A stretch of 64,000 bases of DNA from Puccinellia tenuiflora (GCA_012064385.1 QRDG01001342.1:248001-312000), one strand, 5' to 3'. Positions 1-12,512 are shown, numbered from the stretch's first letter. Numbers and translations: made by a program. Notes: generated by a model not told the origin, from the letters alone.

Positions 1-487
1 CAAATTTCTCATTGTATATAACTGAACTTCAAAACTATCGAAGACATCACACATATCACTAAGGGAACAAGAGATGCTTTGAGATAAGCAACACATATCA
101 CAAAGAAATAATACTAATTGAAGAAAGGTTTTTGCCATTTCATCACAAAATATCACAAAGATATACCAAGTGAAGGAAATAAGCCAAAACCACAACAATT
201 ACACATAAAAGCTTTCATGCCAAGAAGTAACCTACACAAGGTTGAGACTGGAAAAGTATGCATGAGATAGATACTTGTTATCGAGATACATTGACGATGA
301 AGAAGATGCGAGTTTGTTTATCAGCAAAGCTTGACTCCAATAATCACACGGTGAGAACACCTTCCTTATGAATGAGGCAAGCATCCAATGCATCTTCATT
401 GTACCTAAAACAAAATTCAAGTACAAAATGGTTCCCAAACTCATTGGGTCCCATAGTAGCTAGATACACTACAATACATAGGACATA
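1..487 (-). mobile_element. Inverted fragment of a second A-type (Sirevirus-like) element
   Basis: Read on the minus strand, this stretch matches the internal tail of element A at about 7107-7600. Shared words include the run around GGGACCCAATGAGTTTGGGA and the 'catgagg/tatctcg' region near 7320-7370. It ends exactly where A's 5' LTR begins, so A appears to have inserted into an oppositely oriented relative. No coding region is recognisable. Confidence 0.8.
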
Positions 488-2861
488 TGAAAGTGCATGG
501 TTGCCCCCATGTGTGGTTTTGGTAATTAATGATAATCTCTATGGACTAATGTTTGTATTGAGCTATATACTTGTAGGTGTCCATATGCATTGCTTGATCT
601 CCATTTGTTGGAGTCAGGGCTAAGGGAAGAAGATTTATGTTGGTCAGGGCTAAGTGCGAGTTGATCAACACACAAGGCTAGCAATGTATCATGAGGGATC
701 ATGTGATCTCATGGTATGGTAAGGAATTCAATATAGCTTTGTGAACTAACCCATGATCTATATGCTTGGTATCTCTATGTTGGGTTAGGTTTCTTGTCAT
801 GAGCTTGCATCAAAAGGAAGATCTTGTGTAGCTCATGAAGGACGGTGTCAATTGGGGTGGTGCAAGTTCAAGATGATCAACAAGAAGATATCATATGCTT
901 GGAGCTCGCCATACTTTTGAAGATAATGGCCAAGTTAAGATAATTTCGAAGAGGAGGTTCTCCCATATTGGTGTATGGGGGAGCAACTTGTGTGTCTTCA
1001 CCAAGCAGAGCGCAATCAAGAGAGATGGTCCTTCTTGAGAAAATGAAGATCGTCATCGTCGACCTTGAGTGGATTATGCGCAAGGCAAAGGTATGATCTT
1101 GATAGGGTTTTTATTTTACCGGTATCATGATGTTAGTGGAGAGACCGGGTTATAGGTTAGATAGCCGTACTATCAAGAGGGGCTCTCGGCCGAGTATCTT
1201 GATCATATCGTTCGTGGAGAGCTAAAACCTTTGCATCCTTGAAATCATCTTTATTGGTTTTTATTTGGCTCTTATCGTGGTGTGGTATTGGTGCTTGTCG
1301 TGCTTGTCACGACAAGGCCAAGTTCACCAAAAACGGTTTTCATATGCGTCTCCTATTGCGTTTTCGGTATTGGAGATTTTGTCGATTCATCCTTGTGGGA
1401 GGTCTCACTCTTCCAACTATTTACAAAATCTCCATTGCTTTTTTTCTATACTTCTAAGTGTCACATTTGTCGTCCTCTTTCCAACAAAATTGGTTTTACC
1501 TTATTCAGACTTCATTTGCAAAAGATATAGAATTTCCGGTTTGCGAAAAAGAGTTTTTAACTTTCCCTATTTTTTATTTATAATATCTGGTTGGACCATG
1601 ATGTTTCTCTGAATATTATCGTAGAGATCGTTGTTACGATTCCAAAGAGCCCAAGATCATCGAAAACAGAGTCCAGAGGCAAAAGTTATGCTCGTTTTGG
1701 TATCGATGTTCCGACAGTTTTTCAAAGGGCGGAAGTACCGCCCTACTTCCGCTTATGGACTCTAGCTTCTGTTTTTTGGTAGTAGTACTGGTAAAAAGTC
1801 CTGTAGTACCGCCCCGGCGCGTTTCTGGGCATAGCGGTTGGATATTTGGTTGACCTATTTAAGGGACCTTCTTCCCCAATGGTTCCCCAACCTTTGGCAC
1901 TCTCCCTACCCTCCATTGTTGACCTTTTGAGAGCTTGTTCCTCTCCATTCCTCAATGATTGTTGCCTCCTTTTAGAGGGAAAAGAGAGAGGAGACCTAGA
2001 TCCACATTTCCACCAATTCATGTCTCCTCTAAGTGAGGGGAACCCTTTGGATCTAGATCTTGAAGTTCCATTTGTTGAGTTCTTGTTTGTTCTTCCTCTC
2101 TTATTCCCCCATAAGCACTTGTTGCTTTGTTGGAATTTGAGAGTGAAGAATTTGAACACTTGTGTTCTTTCCTATTGCATTTAGTGCATCGGTTTGTGCT
2201 CTCCACGGTAATTCGTGGGATTGAAGGTTGAGAAGCTTGTTACTCTTGGGTGCATTTTGTTCCCAATAGCTTGTGCCTCTTGGGTGCATTTTGTACCCTA
2301 GACGGTTGGTGGTGTCGCTAAGACTTCGAGTGGTGAACCTTTGGGCAAGGTTTGGGATCCCCCGATTGAGTTGTGGGTGTGTGCCCCAAGATCGTTCTAA
2401 ACGCTCCGGATTTCACCTTGAAGGATTCTGATAGTGGAAGGTGAACCTTAACCTTGGGGTGAGGTTCATCGGAGAATAAGGTGAGGCCTTTTGTGGCGTC
2501 TTGAGTAGGCCTCTTGTGGCGAGATCACACCCCTCCAACGAGACCTACTCCCTTAACAAGGAGGAACTCGGGAATACATCCTCGTCTCCGCGTGCCTCGG
2601 TTTTTTCTATACCCGAGCTCTTTACTTATGCAATTTACATTGTGATAGCCTTTGTGCTTGATGTCATGTATATTGCTATAACCTTGTTGTCATATTGCTT
2701 AGCATAAGTTGTTGGTGCACATAGGTGAACTTAGTATATTAGGTTGTTGTCTTGTTAATTTAAGCACCTAGTTTTATTCCGCAATTATCAAGCCTTAAAC
2801 CGGAAAAGTTTTAATCGCCTATTCACCCCTCCCCCTCTAGGCGACATCGATTGTTCTTTCA
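488..2861 (+). repeat. Element A 5' LTR (2374 bp)
   Basis: Begins TGAAAGTGCATGG and ends ...TTCTTTCA immediately before the PBS. The same start recurs at 8671. The two copies stay alignable through the B insertion and on to 21486 with scattered substitutions and small indels. Short ORFs inside it on either strand are not conserved as genes. The last ~60 bp hold the pyrimidine-rich CCCCTCCCCCTCTAGGCGAC block. Confidence 0.9.
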
Positions 2862-2863
2862 AT

Positions 2864-2873
2864 TGGTATCAGA
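2864..2873 (+). other. Element A primer-binding site
   Basis: TGGTATCAGA starts two bases after the LTR end. It matches the usual initiator-Met tRNA primer site of plant Copia elements. Identity of the word is seen; function is by family. Confidence 0.85.
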
Positions 2874-2915
2874 TCTTCGGCTCTCTTTTTGGGCTTCACC
2901 GCGTAGAGAGTAAAG

Positions 2916-4985
2916 ATGTCATTTAGAGTATTAGTGCACGATCCCACTTTTATATTCAATGGCACAAATTTTAATGTTTGGAAAACTCATATGCTTAGTC
3001 ACTTACGGGTATTGGACTCCAATATTGAGCGTATCCTAAATATAGGTTTTTCTCCCCCAAAGGATTACGAAAGTATGACTTTAGAGGATGATAAAAAATT
3101 ATATCTAGATGCTCTAGCTTCTAATGAGTTTTGCAAATTTTTGAGTGTTGTAGTTTTTGAGTCAATCATACCTCTCCGGAACGCTCATGAATTGTGGACA
3201 AAGCTTCAAGATAAATACGGCAAGTCTATGACTATTGAGGATGATTGGTATCCCTCCACCTCCGGGCGTAATAAGTTCTCAACTTCGTCTACTTCACCAA
3301 AATGTGGTAAGACACAAACTAATGTGATGGTGATTAGTGATATGTTGTGCAATAATGATAGTGAGATCATTGTTGATGATCTTTTATCTCTATCTTGTTG
3401 CAATGCCTCATCTTTGGACCTAAACACACATAGCACTATAAATGTCATACATGCTAGTGTTAGTAGTCCTTGCATATCATCCAAAAATTACTTGGATAAA
3501 TCTCTTGATGATATGCTTGCTTTATGTTGTTGCCATAATAAAAATGCTTGTGTTCCCTCTAATTCTTGTATTATTAATAATGTAGAGGAAAATCAATTAT
3601 CTATGGAACACAATGTGAACTTGAGTAGTTCTCAAATTAATTTTCCTTCTTCATCAACAATCTTTTGCCTTATGGCTAAATCCTTAAGTAGTGATAATAA
3701 TGATGAAGAAGATGATGAGGATGATGACTCCTTTCATAAGAAAGGTCTAATGATTCTTAATGCCCTTCCTAAAAATAAAAATGCTCATGATATCCTCTTT
3801 GATATTATGGAAACCATAATTGAGCGTGGGATTACTATTAGGCTTTGGAAGCAAGCCTCGTAGAAAAAGGAAGGATTGAAAGAGGATGCTATGGAAAAGG
3901 CATCGTTAGAGGATTCCCTTGAGGAAGAGCATGAGGCTCGGGTTTTGTCTTGAGGAGAAACTCAAATCTATTGAGGAGTCTCATAATGAAATAATTTCTA
4001 AAATCATTAAAGAACGTGACCATGCTATTGCTAAATATAAAGTCACGAAAAAGGAAAATGCTAGCTTTAGGGGAGAGCTTGCCAAGTTTTCTTCTTCCAT
4101 TTCTAATGTTAATGATGCTTGTGCTACTAACTCCATTTCTTGCGAAGCATCTATTTTGAAGGAGAATGTTGAGCTAGTGACTCAACTCGAGTTGCTAACT
4201 AGCAAGTATGGGAAGTTGGAAGAAAGTCATGAAAAGCTATCTAGCTCTAATGATGATCTTCTAGCATCCTATGCTAGTCTAAAGTTAGCTTATGAGGCTA
4301 TCACTACCAAGGTAACATCCTTTGAGCCACATGTGGATAATAGCACAACTTTATCTAAAAAATGCTATATTGTCATGTGCTAGTCCTAGTAGTTCATCCA
4401 CTCACAATGTTGGTACCTGTTATGATGAATTACTTGCTTTTCCTTGTTGCTCTAACAATGATGCATCTACCTCCTCTAGTACTTGTGTTGTCACTAACCA
4501 TGTAGAGAAAAGAGTAGAGCTCAAGGACCAAGCCACTTCGTTGAAGAAAGGCTTTGAAAAGCGTCATAAAGGAAAGAGTGCACTTGACAACATGTTGGGT
4601 GTGCAACAATCCCCCAATGACAAGAGTGGACTTTGATTCAACTCCAACATCAAGAACAAGTCCAAGATTGATAAGAAGAAATGCCAAGAACAAGTCAAGA
4701 ATTTTGCCAAGATTACTTGCATCAAGTGCAAGATTGAAGGGCACCATGTTAGGGATTTCCCAATAAAGAAGAAGCCTCTTAGTGAGAAGAAACTTGGGAA
4801 GCGGGCTCTTGCTCAATCTCATGCTCAACCACGAGTTGAACAAAGGCCACCTCCTAAGAAGACCCAATTCAATGCTCCTCAAGTTGAGGAGCATATTAAG
4901 AAGAAAGAGAAGAGTCGATGTTGCTACCTATTCCGTGGCAAGGGTCACTTTGCTTCTTCATGCACTATCGGTAAACTATCCTACC
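2916..4985 (+). pseudogene. Element A gag pseudogene (Sirevirus type)
   Basis: The first open stretch (2916-3863) begins with the Copia gag N-terminal pattern NGTNFNVWKTHM followed by a helical LWTKLQDKYGKS-type segment. It continues in other frames at about 3919-4383 (heptad-rich, predicted coiled coil) and 4322-4636 (KGKSALDNMLGVQQ-type segment typical of Sirevirus gag). Two zinc-knuckle relics follow. At about 4718-4759 the first reads CxxC...H with the last Cys changed to Phe; at about 4919-4962 the second reads C..F..H..C with its second Cys lost. At least three frame changes and several stops break it, so it cannot give one Gag protein. In intact relatives Gag forms the virus-like particle and binds the RNA. 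No protease follows. Confidence 0.8.
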
Positions 4986-4999
4986 CCATCTTAATTGAT

Positions 5000-7900
5000 G
5001 ATGTTTATTCTCTTGGGAAGGATAGAGTTGGCAATGTGTTTGCCAAATATGTTGGTACTCAAAGTGGTGTCAGAAAAGAACCATTTGGGTTGCCAAGTCT
5101 ATTATGACTAACCTCTTAGGACCCAACTTAGTTGGGGACCAACAAGCTCAAACTTGATCAATAGGTGTTGGTGGAGGACATTGGAGGCATGTCTATCTTT
5201 GAATAATTAAGGGACATTCATGATTATATCTCTCAAGCCAAGTCATTTGGATTATATTGTCATTTCTCATATCCAATGTTCCTCCTTGCGGTAACTTGTA
5301 TTTAATTCATATATACATTGAAAGTTGCTTGCTCCCTTGCATGTGTTAGTTTTGTCCTAGCATGTGCTTGTATATGATATGCTCCTTTCTTACTTGTCTT
5401 GTTATTCAATGTGGTGTATGTTAGTTGTGTATCATGTATGTGTAACTTGTGTGTTGAGCTTTATTGGATCTTGTGTGGATTTCATTTGGCTCTTTGAGAT
5501 ATTAATGGACTATCCCATTTTGGGGGGAGTGATGTGCTTCGCGCACTTCACAATCCTAAAATGTGTGTACATGAGGCACACCACCTAGTATTGATATTTC
5601 AATATTATCTAGTCACTATGTGGTATGTCATACTCATGAGAAATTCAAATTATGTAATGTTCATTAATTTCTCTAGTTGGCTTTTATTTGCCTCTTGCTT
5701 AGACAAAATGGATTATCACATTATGGGGGAGTAATAAGCTTTCTGCAAATTACAAGCCTAGAAAATGTGAACATTTGAGGTTTTGCCACTTAGATTTGAT
5801 ATTGTAAATTATCTTATTCCTATGTGGCATATTAGCTCGAACAAGTTCCAATTTCCTTTTATTTGTCTTTTGGATCTTGTTTGTGTGAGTTTGCTTGGTG
5901 TGGGTTTTCTCTAATGTGCATTTCCATATATTATTTGAGAAACCATTTGTTCCATATTATTCTAACCATGGCTTTGCCGGTTGGTTCGAATAGTTGAAAC
6001 TACCAACAAACCTTATTCAAAATATGGTGCTTTATTTCTTATCTCTTGCCATATGATTTATCTTGTGAGTATGAACTTGGATATCTCTACTCACCGGGAA
6101 AATATTTCCTTATATTCATTGTCCTTGGACAATTGATATTCACACTTGTGGTAGAATATTTTTGTTCATCTTCATATTGACTCTTGCGTTAAATTGCCTT
6201 ATTTATTGCCAAGTGTTTTGTTTTTACTCCCATTGCCTTCCTTGCCTCTTTCATGGATCCTAATTTTCAATTGGTAGTGTTTAGTGTTGTAAATAAAATA
6301 TGGAGAGTAATGATCCCTTGTGCATGCATTTTGTATTCAAATGCAAATATCAAAGATAATGCATGAATCTTGGGGGAGCATTCCTTTTTATTTAGAACAC
6401 TATACTATCTATCAATATTTGATCCTTTCAATTGGCATTTGATATCTATCTTATGTGGTTATGGAACACAAACCTTTTTCTTTTGATCTTTGTGCCATCA
6501 TAAAAAGTGTAGAGAGTGCTTGGTATATTTGTTTTTACCTTGTTCTTTTTAGTGAGTTGACTTTCTCGTTTCTTAAAAATGTTTCTTATCTTTCTAAAAT
6601 GAGACAAGCCACTTGAGCATGTCTCTTTCCTTTATCTTATATGCTCATTGGTTTTGCCTCGAAACCTTAAATTGGTATTAATTGGAATTTGATATCTCAT
6701 CCATAGATATTTGTTTCAATTGATATCTCTTGTGGGAGCTTTGATACCTAATTTCTTTATTTTACTTTACTTGATTTCGGTCGAGTATCCTCCTTCTCTT
6801 GGTATCTTTGCTAGTAGTTGGTATCTTATTTTCAATCGGTGTCTTATCGGTAACGTGTTGTTTTGATTCGACTCCTTACTTCATGTGTTGATTCGCACTT
6901 TGGTGTGCTTTCTTGGTTTACTTGGTGTTTTGTCCAAATTGTATCTCATTCGGTTCTAGAAAGTCTTTGCATGCTCAGTTACTTATTTATATTATTATAG
7001 CATGCTTATCTTTCTTGATCCAGTATATAGGGAATACTCCACCGAATCCTAACTCTGCTAAGATGTGCATGAAATTCAATTTCATATCTATATGCAAATA
7101 TTTATGTGGAGTATGTCCTATGTATTGTAGTGTATCTAACTACTATGGGACCCAATGAGTTTGGGAACCCTTTTGTACTTGAATTTTGTTTTAGGTACAA
7201 TGAAGATGCATTGGATGCTTGTCTCATTCATAAGGAAGGTGTTCTCACCGTGTGATTATTTGAGTCAAGATTTTATGATAAACAAACTCTCATATTCTTC
7301 ATCGTCAATGTATCTCGGTAACAAGTATCTACCTCATGCATACTTTTCTGGTCTCAACCTTGTGTAGGTTGCTTCTTGGCATGAAATCTTTTACGTGTAA
7401 TTGTTGTGGTTCTGGCTTATTTCCTTCACTTGGTATATCTTTTTGATATTTGTGACAAAATGGAAAAAACCTTTTCTTCAATTGGTGTTATTTCTTTGTG
7501 ATACTTGTTGCCTATCTCAAAGCATTATCACTATTTCTTGTTCCCTTAGTGATATGTGTGATCTCTTTGATAGTTTTGAAGTTCATTTATATAAAATGAG
7601 AAATTTGAGCTATGTGCTATGCTTTTATGCAATAATCTATTTTGTATATTCATGACTTCCCTTTTGGATACCTTGGTCTCCCCTTCACCGACCATTTTGT
7701 ATGTACATGTTTACTTGTGGATGCAAATCTTCAACGATTTGTCTACTTAGAAACCTATACATATGAGAGAGGTCCCTTTTAGTTGGTATCCTATTTCTTT
7801 TGAGCTACCTTCATTTTTATCTATAATTCTTTGGTGGCTCCAAATTTGCTTCATGAGTGTGTATCTTAATTGTATTTCCATCTTTGCGCACTCATATTAA

Positions 7901-8656
7901 TTTGAAGACATTTGTCTTCATGCTTATCACGTGAGCATGTTGATTTTATTGGCTAAATATTCTCACTAGCTCTTGGCTTTTTCAATGGTTTTTAGTTTCC
8001 AATTGGTATCCTTGGGCTTGTGAACATATTCCTTTTTGAAGATCTTCTTTGTATCTTGGTTGGGCCTATCTTATGATGAGTCTTTTAAAATTGGTATCTT
8101 CCTATGGCTCTTATGGCTCAGTCATATCCTTGGTGCAAGTGCTATGATTTGCTTTTGCTTTATGCACTCTTGCACTTGTTGCATGTTCTAGATGATTTTG
8201 GGGGAGTGAGGATTCCATATTTGTGCACTCCTCAATAGTGCATGAACATTGGGGAGCTTCTCTATTTTCATTTAGAACTCTCGTTTTGGATCTTTTCGAT
8301 TGCCCATCTCCTTTGTGGAGATGTTTCGAGTGACTTCATCCTTATGCAATCTTTAGATCCTCAATATAGTTTTATTTCCTCTTATTATTCGTCAATGAAT
8401 ATGTGCATTTGATTCCACTCACATCTTGAGAAATGAAACCTTTTTGAGGAACTCATATTATATTGGCCTTCTAGATTTTTCCTCCCATTTCGGCAATCGA
8501 TGCCAATGGGGGAGAAGTTTAGAGGGTTTAAGGGAATTTGGGTTTTATGCTTTTGTTGCATTTGCCTTCAATGCGCTCGCATCCTTACTTGTTTGTCTTG
8601 CAAGGATGCTTTATTCACTACATAAACCCTCTTAAAAGGGATTGTCATCAATTACC
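5000..8656 (+). other. Element A non-coding tail with degenerate repeats and PPT-like tracts
   Basis: This is an AT-rich stretch of 3.7 kb without a supported gene. It holds at least six TGGGGGAG-like purine tracts (about 5521, 5724, 6371, 8199, 8250 and 8507). It also holds degenerate repeats: a ~203 bp pair around 5511 and 5714, and a longer-spaced pair around 6361 and 8240. Many TTGGTATC words also recur. Multiple PPT motifs upstream of the 3' LTR are a described feature of Sireviruses. Pol and any env-like gene that intact relatives carry here are absent. Confidence 0.7.
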
Positions 8657-8670
8657 AAAATGGGGGAGAT
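8657..8670 (+). other. Element A polypurine tract
   Basis: AAAATGGGGGAGAT lies directly against the 3' LTR start at 8671, the position from which plus-strand DNA synthesis begins in Copia elements. Confidence 0.85.
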
Positions 8671-9018
8671 TGAAAGTGCATGGTTGCCCCCATGTGTGGT
8701 TTTGGTAATTAATGACAATCTCTATGGACTAATGTTTGTATTGAGCTATATAATTGCAGGTGTCCATATGCATTGCTTGACCTCCATTTGTTGGAGTCAA
8801 GGCTAAGGGAAGAAGATTTTCTGTTGGTGAAGGCTAAGTGCGAGTTGATCAACACACAAGGCTAGCAATGTATCATGAGGGATCATGTGATCTCATGGTA
8901 TGGTAAGGAATTCAATATAGTTTTGTGAACTAACCCATGATCGATATGCTTGGTATCTCTATGTTGGGTTAGGTGTTTTGTCATGAGCTTGCATCAAAAG
9001 GAAGATCCCGTGTAGCTC
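8671..9018 (+). repeat. Element A 3' LTR, first part
   Basis: Starts with the same TGAAAGTGCATGG as the 5' LTR and runs for 348 bp until the insertion of element B. Its last five bases, AGCTC (9014-9018), are the left target duplication of B. Confidence 0.9.
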
Positions 9019-9608
9019 TGTAACATCCCAATCTTCTATTAGGATGTTTTGCATTTAGATCATTTGCATTTCATCATGGCATCATTTGAAAAATTTGCAT
9101 TTGCTCGTTTGCATCTTTTCCCAAAAGAAATAAACCCTAAACTCTATTTTGAATTATTAGCAAATTCAACAAGATAATTATATAGGCTTGGGGTTCTATG
9201 CAAAAAATACCCTCTTATAGTCAAATATGACAGAGGGAAATTTTACAAATTTTTCAAAATTGGTTTGACTCATTTTGGAGTTCTAAATCAAAAGTTATTT
9301 GAAAAACTGTTTTCTGAAAAAGAATAAAAGAAGAAAAAAAAGGGAAAACCGGCCAAACCAGGCCCAACACCGGCCCAGCCGCACCTTTCTTTCCTCTTTC
9401 TTCTTTTCCTCGCGCATGGGCTGGCCCACTAGCGTGGCAGCAGCGCTGGCGCGGTTCGATCGATGGAAGTTCCTTCCATAAAATCGTTTTTTCAAAACCT
9501 ATCCCTAATCAAACTCCTATATCTTCATCTAGAAGACTCCAAACTCGAATCCGTTTGTTTTGCCTTGTTCCCTACTCCAAGTAGTACCTCTCCACCGACC
9601 TATTCGCC

Positions 9609-9616
9609 TATATAAA
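9609..9616 (+). promoter_or_regulatory. TATA box in B 5' LTR
   Basis: TATATAAA lies in a GC-rich context (CTATATAAACCTCAG) and is followed by an ACCCTAG-type leader. The matching site in the 3' LTR is at 17531-17538. Probable start of the element transcript some 30 bp downstream. Confidence 0.7.
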
Positions 9617-10401
9617 CCTCAGCCCCGAGGCAAAACTCGCACCAAACCCGAAACCCTAGTTTGCAACCTCTTTGCAATCTTTCGCTTCTCACGGTTCGAT
9701 CTTTGCTCGGATGCCGTTTCTTCCTTCGCGAGAGTTGTAGATATATATCCATCCCGATAAACCTCACCACTTTTTATCCACCGTAGTCGGAGAATTCTGC
9801 ATCGCAAGTTTTCAGATCTGATCGAGTAAATTCTCGATTAATCACCAACCGTCCGACCAAATCCGGTGAAATTTTTACACAAGGTAGATCCCATCGTTCC
9901 CCACAACTTTCGTGTTCAAAGTTTTTCGTTTTGATGCACGGTTTTATTTATAAAAATCGGATCTATTTTTTCGAGGTACAGACGAATCAGAAGTCGCCAC
10001 GTGTCATCCTTGTCACCACCTAGTCACCATCCGCGTGGTATCCACGTCATCGCCACATCAGCATCCAGTCAGCAGCGGAGTCAACACGGCATCACGCTGA
10101 CATCATCAAGGTCAACTCTCGGTCAAAGATCTCTTCTAAAATTACATAAAATCATTAAAACTTGTAAAATTCATATCTTTTCAACATTAACTCGATCGTT
10201 TTGGTTTGTTGCATTAAAAATATTTCTCATGCATCATATAATCCAGAGAACTAAAGTTAATGTTTTGTGCCCAATTAACATGTCATGCATGCATATGTGT
10301 ATGTTTGCTTTGTTTCTTATTGTTGTGAACGTGTAATCGTGTAGAGAACGACGCTTGCGACTGTTGCTGCAACTGTGAGGATTGTGTGAACCCCTACGAG
10401 G

Positions 10402-10416
10402 ATTAAGGTAAGTGAT
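10402..10416 (+). other. Candidate 5' splice site in B 5' LTR
   Basis: ATTAAG then GTAAGTG. The exon would end at 10407. The 3' LTR copy has GCAAGT at the same place (exon end 18322), the consensus of GC-AG introns. Candidate acceptors lie directly before the ATGs at 11886 and 12513. Confidence 0.5.
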
Positions 10417-11534
10417 GCTCATAAACGTCTTATTATTTTCCTATGCATCGTAGTCTTTATTTTAAGTAGACTTGCATGTGTAGGAGTTGAATTGTTAAGC
10501 TATGCTTGATTGTTCCATTAACACCCAGATGGAATAATCATATGTTCACCCTTAGCATTTGATAATGGCAAACCGTCGTAGGTTAGATTGCTTAGTTGAT
10601 GAATAGAAAGCGTGGTTGGGAAATTCATGACATACTTATTTTGTTTATGGTTTTAAAAAGCTTAATAAAACCACTGAGTAATTTAATCTACCACTGGGCG
10701 GATTGCTAGCTTGTCATCTGAGTTAAACTTTATGGTGGGGACCGCCGCCCAGTATCATTGAGAATAGTCTGGTTTCTTGTTTGGTAGCTATTCTGTGCAA
10801 CCATGTGTCAATGTAGTATGGGCTACGACAGAAATTGGTAGATGGTGGTGACCTGAACCCATCGTAGCCAGAGATGTAGAATAGTGATAGGTGGTACGGT
10901 GCGTGGGGGTTTGGGAAGCTACTTTCTACTAGTTCTGGTTCGATCCTCTCTTCCTCTCCATGTGGTGATTCCTGGAGTGAGCAGAGTAGACGGGGCAACA
11001 TGGGTAAAGTGTACACACCTCGCGAGGGTTTAAACTAAGATCTTAGCAGTGTCCTTCGGTTATGGGCAAACTAGCAACTAGATGGGAGTCTATGACATAT
11101 TCTCACTCATCCCAATTTTCTAAATTAAAATTTGAAGGGATAACAACAAGTTGGTGGGAGTATCTGGTGGTATGCCAGTGGACTCATAGCCAGTTGGGTA
11201 GGAGCACCTGTTGGAATAACAGAGTGTCCAATTAATGTGTGAAAACAAATGTTTATCAAATGATAGGATAAAATTGTTGTTTTGCGCAAAATCAGCCATT
11301 GAAACTCCACCTAGCCAAATATGCATGTAGAAGTTAGGTAGAGTTATATATTAGCCTCTCAAGCACACTTGCCAGTACAAATCCCATTGTACTGACCGTA
11401 TTCGCTGCGGCTGCAATTACACTATTGCAGGTACGATTTTACGTAGGTCTTGGAGCTACACCCGGCACGTACGACTGTGGCACGAGTTGATTGGAGCTTC
11501 ATTATCGTTTATTTTCCGCTGTGTGCTTTTATTC

Positions 11535-11540
11535 AATAAA
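11535..11540 (+). terminator. Poly(A) signal in B LTR
   Basis: AATAAA in the context ATTCAATAAAGTT, repeated in the 3' LTR at 19450-19455, where it would serve for 3' end formation of the element RNA. Confidence 0.55.
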
Positions 11541-11728
11541 GTTATTTTTGTGCTAGCGTCAATGCTATGCAAAGATGTAAGGACTTTGTTATTCTGGATC
11601 ATTTCGATGTAATTAAAGACGCATTGTGCTTTGATATTTCATTTGTAATGAGTGTGCTAGCGAGTCGATCCGGGACTAGCACTATACTCATAGACGAGGT
11701 CCATATTATTGGGTCGAGTCGCCACAGA

Positions 11729-11740
11729 TGGTATCAGAGC
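11729..11740 (+). other. Element B primer-binding site
   Basis: TGGTATCAGAGC, two bases after the LTR end; standard initiator-Met tRNA complement of plant LTR retrotransposons. Confidence 0.9.
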
Positions 11741-11885
11741 CAGGTTTGGCTGTAGTATCGAGACCTAGGATTGGAATAGGAGGCCATACGACTAAAATTC
11801 TTATTTTACATTCTGTCCTTAAGTTCTTCGTATTCTTCTAGTACTCTTATCACTTCTAATTCCTTTACTTAACCCCTTTATATAG

Positions 11886-12227
11886 ATGGGAGAACACCAA
11901 GTACTAAAGGATGGATTGGAGTCCGGGAGGCTTATTGCAAGGCAACTAGCTCAAGTGTCTGAGGAGTTGGCATCAGCACGCAAGCTCGAGAAGACCTTGA
12001 GGTCTGATATAGTGTTCATGGCTATTGAGCTCTGTGACCAGGACGATCGAATTCTTGCGAAGGATAATCAGATTGCCTTACTACGGAAGGAGATTGCCAG
12101 TTTGCGAGCTCAACAAACCCCAACCCCACCAGAAGACAAGGAAGATGCCAAGACAAAAGAGGAAGATGTGGAGGAGTACAATCCCGAGAAAGTGATGCCC
12201 TACGACTATGAGGATGAAGGAAACTAG
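11886..12227 (+). CDS. Pre-gag small ORF of element B (113 aa)
   Basis: An open frame between the PBS and gag. It is mostly charged and helical with heptad-like Leu/Ile spacing over residues ~10-80 (a predicted coiled coil), followed by a Pro/Glu/Asp-rich acidic tail ending in a DYEDEGN-type terminus. The ATG directly follows TATATAG, which would make a 3' splice site. Remnants of a similar ORF sit at the same place in D (31258-31371) and, broken, in E. I do not recognise a named family. It could be an accessory packaging or Gag-partner protein, but no function can be read from the sequence. The open frame, its conserved position and its freedom from stops support it as real; an mRNA is not shown. 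Confidence 0.55.
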   Translation: MGEHQVLKDGLESGRLIARQLAQVSEELASARKLEKTLRSDIVFMAIELCDQDDRILAKDNQIALLRKEIASLRAQQTPTPPEDKEDAKTKEEDVEEYNPEKVMPYDYEDEGN

Positions 12228-12512
12228 ATAGTCATGCCCACCTTATAGTCTTCGATAGGTTATCGTTTTGCGTGTTAGGTGTTGATCATACCAAAACGTG
12301 TGGTATGGCAACTTTAGTCGAGAGCTTTCTTTTGTTTTCTTAAGTTTGAAACCTTGTAATTTTCGCAGGTTTCTAGACCCTATTTTGGAAAAGTATTTTA
12401 AAGTGTTTGGATTGATTATTTGATGCTTGCTAAGTGTTGCTTGATCATAATAGGTATGGGTAGTTATTTCCCTAGTCCTATCTATCTAAAACTTGTCTTT
12501 TCCCAATCATAG

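Larger units (their letters stand above)
9019..11726 (+). repeat. Element B 5' LTR (2708 bp)
   Basis: TGTAACATCCC...GCCACA, with an identical ending in the 3' LTR. It contains a TATA box at 9609, a GT splice-donor-like site at 10408 and an AATAAA at 11535. Differences from the 3' LTR cluster in the first ~1.5 kb, while about 10541-11469 looks identical to the other copy. Confidence 0.95.

Noticed and set aside
1239..2289. Overlapping ORFs in A's LTR (also 20051-21098)
   Set aside because: They differ in length and residues between the two LTR copies and overlap on both strands, so no host or element gene is supported.
10723..11326. Minus-strand ORFs of 97 and 68 codons in B's LTRs, identical in both copies
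   Set aside because: Identity simply reflects the LTR duplication; there is no start context, homology or codon signal.
11729..11740. tRNA-like word TGGTATCAGAGC, also in D, E and F
   Set aside because: This is the complement of a tRNA 3' end used as primer site; there is no cloverleaf around it, so no tRNA gene.
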